64,000 bases of DNA from Paludibacteraceae bacterium. GTDB taxonomy: Bacteria > Bacteroidota > Bacteroidia > Bacteroidales > Paludibacteraceae. Position numbers and translations under genes: made by a program. The notes below the pieces were generated by a model. It was not told the origin of the DNA. It made no database searches and worked only from the letters and a program-made list of their open reading frames with translations. The stretch is taken from NCBI GenBank assembly GCA_017553575.1, contig JAFZKQ010000074.1, forward strand, positions 83,005 to 147,004. Reading direction: 5' to 3'. This document shows, piece after piece, positions 8,666-16,043 of the stretch. How positions within the stretch are numbered: the stretch's first letter is position 1; the number at the start of each line of letters is the position of its first letter.

Positions 8666-8992
8666 CTAGCGCAACTTTTCATTCTCCAAATGACGAGTAG
8701 CATCCCTCTTCGTCTTCTTCTCCAAGTTCTTCTTAAAGGCAGCCGTCAAATCAACGCCCGTCTGGTTGGCCAAACAGACTAAAACCCATAGCACATCGGC
8801 CATCTCGTCCTCCAAATGATATTGCAAGTCACTCTCCTTCGAAGATTGGTCGCCATACTTCCGCGCCATGACACGCGCCAGCTCGCCCACCTCTTCCATC
8901 AAGACAGCCGTATTCGTCAACTCGCTGAAATAGCGGACTCCATACGTTTTAATCCATTGATCAACAGATTGCTGTAATTCCTCTAAAGTCAT
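8666..8992 (-). CDS. MazG-like nucleotide pyrophosphohydrolase
   Basis: Small (108 aa) all-alpha NTP pyrophosphohydrolase with a single MazG-type domain. The Mg-binding motif is present as EEVGELARVMARK (about residues 31-43) and DEMADVLW (about 62-69), i.e. ExxE...ExxD. Such proteins clear non-canonical or excess (d)NTPs; the substrate cannot be told from sequence. It precedes deoC by 45 bp and both are minus strand, so co-transcription is likely. A terminator upstream separates it from nadA. Confidence 0.85.
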   Translation of the reverse strand: MTLEELQQSVDQWIKTYGVRYFSELTNTAVLMEEVGELARVMARKYGDQSSKESDLQYHLEDEMADVLWVLVCLANQTGVDLTAAFKKNLEKKTKRDATRHLENEKLR

Positions 8993-9006
8993 ACTTATAC
9001 CCTATA

Positions 9007-9050
9007 GAAAAAAATTCTGCAACCGGACTTCGAAAAGCCCAATTGCAGAA
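9007..9050 (-). terminator. Terminator after nadA
   Basis: On the minus strand TTCTGCAA pairs with TTGCAGAA around an inner GGGCTT-TTCG-AAGTCC stem, followed by TTTTTTTC. Placed 16 bp after the nadA stop codon. Confidence 0.8.
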
Positions 9051-9065
9051 ACTATACATTTAGAA

Positions 9066-10004
9066 TTAAAGACCCAATTGGGCACTGATCTCAAGCATAC
9101 GACGGATAGACTTAACAGCCTTTTCTGCCAACTCCTTATCCACCAAAATTTCAGGCTGCTCGTTGAGCAAAGCATTGTAGACCTTCTCCACCGTATTCAA
9201 CTTCATGTAGTTGCAATCGTTGCAAGCACACGTACTGTCGTTGGCTGGAGCTGGGATGAAAATCTTATCGGGAGCCTGCTTCTGCATCTCATGGAGAATA
9301 CCGCTCTCAGTAGCCACGATAAACTCCTTTTTGCCCGAATTGACCGCGAATTTCAACAACGCCGCCGTAGAACCGATATGGTCGGCCAAGGTCAAAACCG
9401 TCTTCTTACATTCAGGATGCGCCAAGACCAAAGCCTCCGGATAGACCTTCTTCAATTGGACGATCTTTTCGACAGAGAACTGCTCATGGACATGACAAGC
9501 ACCATTCCAAAGCACCATGTTTCGACCTGTAATACTATTGATGTAATTTCCTAAATTACGGTCAGGTCCAAATATGATCTTCTCGTCTTTCGGAAAACTC
9601 TCTACGATCTGCTTTGCGTTAGACGAAGTCACCACCACATCTGTCAACGCCTTCACAGCGGCCGTCGTATTCACATAGGAGATGACCTTGTGTCCAGGAT
9701 GCTCATCGATGAACTTCTTGAATTCATTCGCATCGCAGCTGTCGGCAAGCGAACAACCCGCATTCATGTCAGGCACGAGAACCTTTTTATCCGGACAAAG
9801 AACCTTTGCCGTCTCACCCATGAAATGAACACCACAAAGCACGATGATGTCAGCATCCGTCTTGGCGGCATATTGTGCGAGAGCAAGACTATCACCGATG
9901 TAATCCGAAATGTCTTGAATGTCTCCTTTCTGGTAGTAATGCCCCATGATTACGGCATTCTTCTCTCTCTTTAACTTTTCGATTTCTTTAACGTAATCCA
10001 CCAT
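9066..10004 (-). CDS. nadA: Quinolinate synthase A
   Basis: [4Fe-4S] enzyme condensing iminoaspartate with dihydroxyacetone phosphate to quinolinate, the first ring of de novo NAD synthesis. The 312-aa length matches the family. Motifs: MGHYYQKGDIQDISDYIGD near the N-terminus, VLCGVHFMGETAKVLCP (first cluster cysteine), WNGACHVHEQF (second), HPECKKTV and the C-terminal STCACNDCNYM (third). nadB and nadC are not in the window. The gene begins at the left edge of the long AT-rich gap. Confidence 0.95.
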   Translation of the reverse strand: MVDYVKEIEKLKREKNAVIMGHYYQKGDIQDISDYIGDSLALAQYAAKTDADIIVLCGVHFMGETAKVLCPDKKVLVPDMNAGCSLADSCDANEFKKFIDEHPGHKVISYVNTTAAVKALTDVVVTSSNAKQIVESFPKDEKIIFGPDRNLGNYINSITGRNMVLWNGACHVHEQFSVEKIVQLKKVYPEALVLAHPECKKTVLTLADHIGSTAALLKFAVNSGKKEFIVATESGILHEMQKQAPDKIFIPAPANDSTCACNDCNYMKLNTVEKVYNALLNEQPEILVDKELAEKAVKSIRRMLEISAQLGL

Positions 10005-10924
10005 AACCTATCAATTCTTTTTTGAACACCCTTTTCTCTATCATATTAATATTCTTTTTAGATAAAGATTAAATATTATGATTATGATAAGGTGTTAATA
10101 TGGTTAATATTTTTTTCGGATTTTCCTTGCATAATCCGTTATTAAAAATCTGACTTTAGTTATCAAAAATGCCATTTCATCTAACTATTTAAGAATAAGA
10201 GCAAATTGATACTTATCAACAATATTAACAATAGAACAAAGATAATTAATAATTCCTTTTTAGAGAGTTCTGGATGTGTATAAAATCAGTTGATTTCTTT
10301 TCTAAAAGATTTTCTAAATAATTTGGAAAAATGAAGTCGGTGCTGCTATATCCAAGTTTTTGAATTTTGAAAATAAAGTTTTCATCTTTTTTCATGTAGT
10401 TATCACAAGTTATTAACACCCTTTTCATCGGTTTTTTCCACATTTTTGTCGATAATTATCCAACTTCTCCATAACTGTAAGAAAAGAAGCATGTGATTAT
10501 CTCTATACACTTTTTTTGCTACTCTTTGGCTTCCCTTTGGCTCCAATTATTGTCTTAAAATTACGAAAAAATCGTCTATTTTATGTCTCAAGCATCTTAA
10601 AAAATAGAAAGTCTATATTAATACGAAAGTTCTACCCTTTTCACAGTGTAAAATAACCTAAAAACACGTCAAGAGGCAAAGCAACGAAAAAGTGGCTCAA
10701 AAGTTTTCTTTGGCATAAGGCTGGGTAAGTTAATTTTACTATTTTTGCATAGATAGTAGGTGAAAAAGACCTTTTTTCAAGGACCTGCTAGCTTGTGATA
10801 AGGAATCGGATGGATTTTCGATGATTTCGGAGACTTTTGATGAAATAGGAGAGTTAAGAACGGGTAGGGACTTGATTCGGAATTTTGAAGATTCCATTTT
10901 AGTATTCATTTAAATTGAAGTATC
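10005..10924. other. 920-bp gene-free AT-rich region; candidate replication origin
   Basis: No convincing gene lies between divergent nadA and the lipoprotein gene; a 65-codon open frame at 10246-10443 looks like chance. The first 450 bp are very AT-rich. They contain TTATCAACA (10213-10221), TTATACACA on the minus strand (10275-10283) and TTTTCCACA (10434-10442), each one mismatch from the DnaA box TTATCCACA, plus weaker matches at 10159, 10410 and 10456. With four parS sites 6-10 kb away this is a reasonable oriC candidate, but single DnaA-like 9-mers also occur elsewhere in the window. The right half (10500-10900) shows only a lone TATTTTTG element at 10740. Confidence 0.35.
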
Positions 10925-11422
10925 ATGAAACAGTTTATTTATACCGTTGGAATTTTCATCGCCATGCTGATGAGTTCTTGTGCAACGACACCTGCAGAAT
11001 ATGTAGAGACCTTGTCTGACGAGGCAGCCAAGATGGAGGCTCAAAACAAGATTATTGTCGAATGCCTTTCCAAGCGAGATATTCCAGGAGCGGAGGCAGC
11101 GTTGAAGGAGGCCAAGTTGGAGGCTGATAAGTCGTTGGCTAAGCTTCAGAAGATGGAAGCGTTTGAAGGCAATGACGAGCTTCGCCAAAGTTGCATAGAG
11201 TTTGTCGATTTCTACAAGACTATTTTCAATAATGAATACGAGCAAGCATTTGACGTATTGCGTAAGACGGAGAAGCGGACGACAGACGATGTCAACAAAT
11301 TGTCGGAGTTGTTGTTGAGCGTAACCACTGAAAACCAATTCGTCAAGGCAGACTTGATGAAGTCGATCAGGAGTTTTTGCAAGGATTACGAGTTGACGAT
11401 CTCCAACACCAAAAATGAATGA
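10925..11422 (+). CDS. Small predicted lipoprotein, unknown function
   Basis: 165 aa with a clear signal peptide ending in the lipobox LMSSC (cysteine about residue 19), so the mature protein is probably an anchored periplasmic or outer-membrane lipoprotein. The rest is predicted almost wholly alpha-helical, rich in Glu, Lys and Ala, with heptad-like stretches. I do not recognise a family. It stands alone: the next gene is 225 bp away and has no clear functional link. The ATG is preceded by AATTGAAGTATC, with no strong Shine-Dalgarno, which is usual here. Confidence 0.75.
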   Translation: MKQFIYTVGIFIAMLMSSCATTPAEYVETLSDEAAKMEAQNKIIVECLSKRDIPGAEAALKEAKLEADKSLAKLQKMEAFEGNDELRQSCIEFVDFYKTIFNNEYEQAFDVLRKTEKRTTDDVNKLSELLLSVTTENQFVKADLMKSIRSFCKDYELTISNTKNE

Positions 11423-11647
11423 TTATAGCCGTGTTCTATAAATTCATATCTAAACGGTTTATGGAACCCACCACGGAATGAATCAGGCTCAACTATTTTG
11501 CCAGTTACTCTCATGAGGAAAAGATGGGTTAAGGAACTCATCTCGGGTAACTACTAATAGTGATTGAGCATAATATTAGTCGGAAACAGACGTTTAATAA
11601 AAAGTAAAAGCATACTTTTGCAATAGAATTAAAGAAGTAGAATTAGT
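11423..11647. promoter_or_regulatory. Intergenic region with a candidate -7 box for the glycosyltransferase
   Basis: 225 bp without a gene. TACTTTTG at 11613-11620 matches the Bacteroidetes -7 box 28 bp before the GT2 start; a good -33 box was not found. No terminator or RNA gene was seen. Confidence 0.3.
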
Positions 11648-12430
11648 ATGGGTATTTCTGTTGTCATAAACACCTACAACGCAGAAAAATATTTGGAAAG
11701 AGTGTTGCAGTCTGTAAGCGGTTTCGATGAAATCGTAGTTTGTGACATGGAGAGCACAGATAGGACGGTGGAGATTGCGCAAAAATATGGCTGCAAGCTT
11801 CTCACCTTCGAAAAGGGTGACCATAAGAGTGCCGAACCGGCCCGTACGTATGCCATCCAGTCTGCTTCGAACGAGTGGGTCTTGGTGGTGGATGCCGATG
11901 AATTGGTCACTTCCGCACTGCGTGACTATCTCTATGAACAGATTCAAAAGGCGGATTGTCCGTCAGGTTTATATATTCCCCGTAAGAATTATATGTTCGG
12001 CCAATGGATGAAGTTCCTTTATCCAGATCATCAACTGCGCTTTTTTAAGCGTTCTGGAACCGTTTGGCCGCACTTTGTGCATACATTCCCCACAGTGGAG
12101 GGAAAAGTGGCTAAAATCTCGAAAAAAAGGCATGATTTGGCACTTATCCACTTACCTCACGACTTGTCAGGAACTTTCAGGAGGCTAAACCTCTATTCAG
12201 ACAACGAAGTAGAGAAGCGCAAGGGGACCCATGTGGGCTATTTTAAGTTGCTCTGCTATCCAGTTTTCCATTTTTTCAAGTTCTATATTTTGAAGGGAGC
12301 TATATTTTCGGGAAAGTTGGGTGTGATACAAGCTCAGCGTGTCGCCTTCTACAAGTATATGGTAATGGCCAAAATTTATGAAGACGAAATGAAGGGCAAA
12401 TGCAAGGAAGATAATTATGGCAAGTTATGA
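11648..12430 (+). CDS. Family 2 glycosyltransferase (WaaE/KdtX-like)
   Basis: 260-aa GT-A fold glycosyltransferase. It opens with SVVINTYNAEKYLERVL, has DMESTDRTVEIA for nucleotide-sugar binding and VVDADELVT as the DxD-type metal motif (about residues 79-87). The pattern of an early short GT2 domain followed by PRKNYMFGQW resembles LPS-core beta-glucosyltransferases of the WaaE/KdtX kind, which suggests LPS or surface-glycan work; the sugar is unknown. It overlaps the LicD gene by 14 bp, so the two are translated together. Confidence 0.85.
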   Translation: MGISVVINTYNAEKYLERVLQSVSGFDEIVVCDMESTDRTVEIAQKYGCKLLTFEKGDHKSAEPARTYAIQSASNEWVLVVDADELVTSALRDYLYEQIQKADCPSGLYIPRKNYMFGQWMKFLYPDHQLRFFKRSGTVWPHFVHTFPTVEGKVAKISKKRHDLALIHLPHDLSGTFRRLNLYSDNEVEKRKGTHVGYFKLLCYPVFHFFKFYILKGAIFSGKLGVIQAQRVAFYKYMVMAKIYEDEMKGKCKEDNYGKL

Positions 12431-13244
12431 GATAAGGCCTCTTCAGTTGAGGATTTTGGAGATATTACAAACTATTGATTCAGTTTGTAAGGAGCGTGGG
12501 CTTCGTTACTACATAATCGCCGGTACCCTTTTAGGGGCTGTGCGCCATAAGGGTTTTATACCTTGGGACGACGATCTTGACATCGCCATGCCCCGTTCGG
12601 ACTATGAGGCCTTGAAGAAGAACGCAAACGATTGGTTACCAAAGAATTTTGAGTTTATCAATGGTGAGGACGATGAGCGTTTTCCATTTATGTTTTCCAA
12701 GATTCAAGATGCCAACACGACCTTGTGGGAGCGCAAGCATATAAAGAATTTCGGTGGTGTTTTCGTTGATGTTTTCCCTTTGGACGGAGTTCCTGAAGAG
12801 GGGTTGGGCAGGACGCTGCATTTCATAAAATTTTCCTTTTATAAGAAACTGAAATACTTTGTATATAGGGACCCATTCAAGCACGGAAAAGGTATAAATT
12901 CTTGGATTCCAAGGTTATGCCGTCGTTTTGTATCGAAAGAGTATGTACATTTGAAAATTAAAAAATTAATGACGAAATATTCTTTCAACGATTCGAAACA
13001 TGTGGTAGATTATGACGATGGGAAGCGGGGCATTTTTCCGAAAGAGGTCTTTGGAGATCCGAAGCCAATCCTGTTTGAAGGTGTTGAGGTGAACGGAATA
13101 AGCAAGCCGCATGACTATTTAGCTCATAAATATGGCGACTACATGGTCATTCCTGACGGCGACCACCAAATACAGCATGATTTCTATCTGTTGGATTTGG
13201 AAAAATCTTATCATGATCTGGATATTAATGAGTTTAATCGTTAA
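12417..13244 (+). CDS. LicD family phosphotransferase
   Basis: 275-aa LicD/fukutin-type nucleotidyltransferase-fold protein. The N-terminal signature YYIIAGTLLGAVRHKG followed by FIPWDDDLDIAMPRSDY (about residues 30-63) carries the catalytic aspartates. Family members transfer phosphocholine or other phospho-substituents onto surface glycans; the group added here is unknown. It overlaps the GT2 gene by 14 bp, which supports modification of the glycan made by that enzyme. No choline uptake or activation genes are in view. A strong terminator lies 48 bp downstream. Confidence 0.88.
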   Translation: MASYEIRPLQLRILEILQTIDSVCKERGLRYYIIAGTLLGAVRHKGFIPWDDDLDIAMPRSDYEALKKNANDWLPKNFEFINGEDDERFPFMFSKIQDANTTLWERKHIKNFGGVFVDVFPLDGVPEEGLGRTLHFIKFSFYKKLKYFVYRDPFKHGKGINSWIPRLCRRFVSKEYVHLKIKKLMTKYSFNDSKHVVDYDDGKRGIFPKEVFGDPKPILFEGVEVNGISKPHDYLAHKYGDYMVIPDGDHQIQHDFYLLDLEKSYHDLDINEFNR

Positions 13245-13292
13245 GGAATAGAAACGTTAGGGGGACTATCCCTTGCGGATATTAAAGATAAA

Positions 13293-13323
13293 GGGCGTGT
13301 CAAAACCAGTTTTTGACACGCCC
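13293..13323. terminator. Bidirectional terminator between LicD and DUF4846 genes
   Basis: A 13-bp perfect stem, GGGCGTGTCAAAA (13293-13305) with its complement (13311-13323), 5-nt loop, A-rich before and T-rich after. It separates convergent genes. Confidence 0.85.
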
Positions 13324-13336
13324 ATTTTGTGTGGAC

Positions 13337-14320
13337 TTATCTACCGCTCCACCTTCTGAAATTGCTTTTGTTGTTGAAGTCGAAATACCATTGAGGGGTG
13401 TTGACCCAAGGATGTTTCTCAATGTCTATGTCGAACCATGGAGCGTTATTGTCGTCTGGGTTGGCGAGTATTTCTATCTCTTGGGCGGGCATATAGCTTT
13501 GGCTGAACATAACCCTCAGTTGCCCCGTCTTCTTGTTGCGTAGCACGTCCATGACGGTCACGGCGTGGCCAGGACTTCCTCCGTAGATGAGGATGTCGCC
13601 CGGGCGGAGGTCGGCGGCCTCCACTTTCTTCAACTCTTTCGAAAGGGTAAGCGTCCCGCAGTAGGTGAATACCAAGGAGAGGTATTTTCGGAAGGTGGCG
13701 TAGCTATGGTCGGGTTGCGCGTCCTTGCTCCATGTGGCGTGCCAATTCTTGTCGAAGTGTACCCTGTAGCCGGCTGCCCATTTGGTGTATTCGTAGACGA
13801 ACCCGTTGCCTCCCTTAAAGTGAATCTTCTCGTATTGCTTGTTCTTCCAGAGGTACTCCGCCCATAGGCGTATGCAGGCGTCGGCGCATTGCTGCAGGTC
13901 CGAAGGAACCTCCTTTCCGTCCTTGGAGAAGGTCCCCACTAGGTCTGTCTTCAGGACCCCCACGCTGATTTGACTGGAATTGTACTTGACGTCGCCGTTG
14001 AAGTAACGTGTCTCGTGTCCTTGCGGGTGTAGTTCCAGATCGAGCAACCATTGGGAGTATTCGTCAGTATACGGGCGTTCCCAATCCTTGTCGAGGCAAA
14101 TGAATCGGCTTTTAAGGGTGTTTCCTTGCGGGTCTATGCGGTAGTATTTGCCGCTTGTATAATCACTCTTTGAATCGCTTGGGTTAACCGTCTGAATGGT
14201 CACCTCTTCTCCCTTGCTCGTCTCGGCTGGCGTTCCTGCGCAGGAGATATGGGGCATCCCCACGAGGAGGAACAACATCCCTGGACATATTAGTGTGTTG
14301 ATTTTCTTTAGTGTTTCCAT
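13337..14320 (-). CDS. DUF4846 domain protein, exported
   Basis: 327 aa with an N-terminal signal sequence and a possible lipoprotein cysteine (PHISC, residue about 27). The body matches the Bacteroidetes family DUF4846: ICLDKDWERPYTDEYSQWL is replaced here by a single secreted domain ending with RPGDILIYGGSPGHAVTVMD, which looks like an NlpC/P60- or transglutaminase-like core with a conserved Gly-His pair, though enzymatic activity is not established. The gene is clearly richer in GC than its neighbours. It is 12 bp downstream of the M15-type peptidase, so the two probably act together on the cell wall or envelope. Confidence 0.75.
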   Translation of the reverse strand: METLKKINTLICPGMLFLLVGMPHISCAGTPAETSKGEEVTIQTVNPSDSKSDYTSGKYYRIDPQGNTLKSRFICLDKDWERPYTDEYSQWLLDLELHPQGHETRYFNGDVKYNSSQISVGVLKTDLVGTFSKDGKEVPSDLQQCADACIRLWAEYLWKNKQYEKIHFKGGNGFVYEYTKWAAGYRVHFDKNWHATWSKDAQPDHSYATFRKYLSLVFTYCGTLTLSKELKKVEAADLRPGDILIYGGSPGHAVTVMDVLRNKKTGQLRVMFSQSYMPAQEIEILANPDDNNAPWFDIDIEKHPWVNTPQWYFDFNNKSNFRRWSGR

Positions 14321-14332
14321 GAGGCTTGAAAT

Positions 14333-15178
14333 TTAGTTGTTTGTTTGGTGACGGCTTGCCTGTAGCAGGTCAGGCCTGAATTCGAAGTGCATCGTGTCGA
14401 AGTGGTACCACCTCGCGCCTGAGATGAATCCGTGCTTCTCGAATATTTGGATGATCTCTTTCGGAATACGGTTTGTATATTTCAGACTATCTTCTTCTCC
14501 TTTGCCTGGGTTTTTCCACCGCCAGTAATCGGAAAATTTCGTGCAGATGTCGATGGCGATGCCGAAACTATGTGCGCTTAGTCGGTTGCTTCCCCGAACG
14601 GTGCGCCAGTAGAAGGTGGAGGAGTTGTCGAAGTACTTTTGGAAGGAGGCGGGTAGTTCGGCAAGCTCCTTTGCCACAGCCACTAGACTGTCGGCCGCAC
14701 CGTTCGCACCGCTAAACAGAATCTGTTGCTTGAACCATTTGACGCGAACGAGGCCTTTCCTCGCCTCCGCCTCGTTCTTACCGTACATATATTTCAGCAG
14801 TTCCTCGTTGCGGACTCTGCCTGGGTCGTAATTGCGTGTGGGGCTCCATACGCTGGTGTCGTAGGGTTGGGATAACATATCCTCTACGTCCGGTTTGTCC
14901 ATGCGTTCGATGAAGCTCTTCTCCTTCAGGTCATCGTAGAGTATGGTGGAACCATCCGCCAAGAGGAGATGGTTGTTTTCATATCCTTTGACGAAGTCAG
15001 GGTAGTTGTCCATGAGCGCCTGGGCTCCGACAGGGACTTCTATGGTAGCGGCTGGCTGTGGAACTATGGCAGCCTCCTTTTGTTGCGGGATAGCCTGTTG
15101 CTCTCCTGTCGTTTGCGAGCATGCGCAGATGCTGAGCGATAGGAATAACGTGATATATGAGATGGCTATTAAACGCAT
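14333..15178 (-). CDS. M15 family D-alanyl-D-alanine carboxypeptidase-like lipoprotein
   Basis: Peptidoglycan peptidase of the VanY/M15 group. The zinc-site motifs are SAHSFGIAIDI (His and Asp ligands) and HFDTMHFEFRP near the C-terminus. A lipoprotein signal (LFLSLSICACSQ) ends at about residue 20 when translation starts at the ATG at 15178; the frame stays open to 15244 with a further ATG at 15238, but those starts put 20 or more polar residues ahead of the signal peptide. Expected in the periplasm, trimming stem peptides. GC-rich like the downstream DUF4846 gene, with which it forms a two-gene unit. Confidence 0.82.
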   Translation of the reverse strand: MRLIAISYITLFLSLSICACSQTTGEQQAIPQQKEAAIVPQPAATIEVPVGAQALMDNYPDFVKGYENNHLLLADGSTILYDDLKEKSFIERMDKPDVEDMLSQPYDTSVWSPTRNYDPGRVRNEELLKYMYGKNEAEARKGLVRVKWFKQQILFSGANGAADSLVAVAKELAELPASFQKYFDNSSTFYWRTVRGSNRLSAHSFGIAIDICTKFSDYWRWKNPGKGEEDSLKYTNRIPKEIIQIFEKHGFISGARWYHFDTMHFEFRPDLLQASRHQTNN

Positions 15179-15335
15179 AGGCCTGGCGGTTTTATTGTTA
15201 TTGTTGGATATTGCGAATATAATGCGACGGATTATCATTGTCAAGGCGTAGGGAGGAAGATGGGTGCATCTTTTGCCTTCTCTTATGATTGTTTAACTAA
15301 AATTAATTTAACGATTATATCATAACTGATAGGTA

Positions 15336-16043
15336 CTACATCATAATCCTTTCCAATTTGTTCTTCCATTTCTCCCAATGTGGCATTTCTTTGGATAACA
15401 ATGCATAAAAGTCCTTATTGTGGTTGCGGCAGATCAAATGACACATTTCATGTGTGATAACGTATTCTATACAACACCGTGGTGCACAAATTAGTCTTGG
15501 ATTGAGTGTGATATGCCCATCTGCAGTACAATACCCCCATCGTTTGTTCATTGTTTTGATGCTAATGGATTTTGGCTTAACTCCATAAGCGGAGAATTGT
15601 TTTATGATGGGTTTCGCATATTCCATAAACTTGATATCCGCACGTCTCCGATACCATGTTTGTAATAAGGAACCTACATCTTTCTTGTGGTGACATTCGA
15701 TTTCAATGATATTATTCTGATAATGAACCTCGTTCACATCACTTTTTTTCACTCTAAGCATATATTGTCGTCCAAGATATAAGTGAGATTCTCCGCTTAC
15801 ATACTGACGTTCAGTCGTAGGCACTCCAAAAGATTCAAAGAACCTTTTTTGGCGTAAAATCCAATTGGCTCTTTTGTGAATCATTTGTCGTATCTGTTGT
15901 AATGTGGCATCTGCCGGAGCCTTCAAATAGACAGTTCCGTCTGGATTTACACTAATGTTCAGTGTTTTTCTTTGCGCATATTCGATCTCATACTCTATGA
16001 CGCTTGCCCCATAGAGTATATTGTCTCTTGTTATTTTATCCAT
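15336..16043 (-). CDS. YgjP-type zinc metallopeptidase (DUF45 family)
   Basis: WLM/YgjP-like metalloprotease of about 235 aa. The zinc motif HExxH appears as ITHEMCHLICRNH, with the third ligand region in the downstream HNKDFY...MPHWEKWKNKLE. The central KRWGYCTADGHITLNPRL is a hallmark of the family. The ATG at 16043 is preferred over a TTG at 16064. The coding start overlaps the end of hsdR by 13 nt, so it is the last gene of the restriction operon. YgjP-like proteases are frequent companions of type I restriction systems; the substrate is unknown, and control of HsdR or HsdM turnover is only a guess. Confidence 0.85.
   Translation of the reverse strand: MDKITRDNILYGASVIEYEIEYAQRKTLNISVNPDGTVYLKAPADATLQQIRQMIHKRANWILRQKRFFESFGVPTTERQYVSGESHLYLGRQYMLRVKKSDVNEVHYQNNIIEIECHHKKDVGSLLQTWYRRRADIKFMEYAKPIIKQFSAYGVKPKSISIKTMNKRWGYCTADGHITLNPRLICAPRCCIEYVITHEMCHLICRNHNKDFYALLSKEMPHWEKWKNKLERIMM

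Noticed and set aside
10246..10443. 65-codon minus-strand frame in the AT-rich gap
   Set aside because: Phe/Asn/Lys-rich as expected from AT-rich DNA, no promoter or family; DnaA-like boxes lie inside it.
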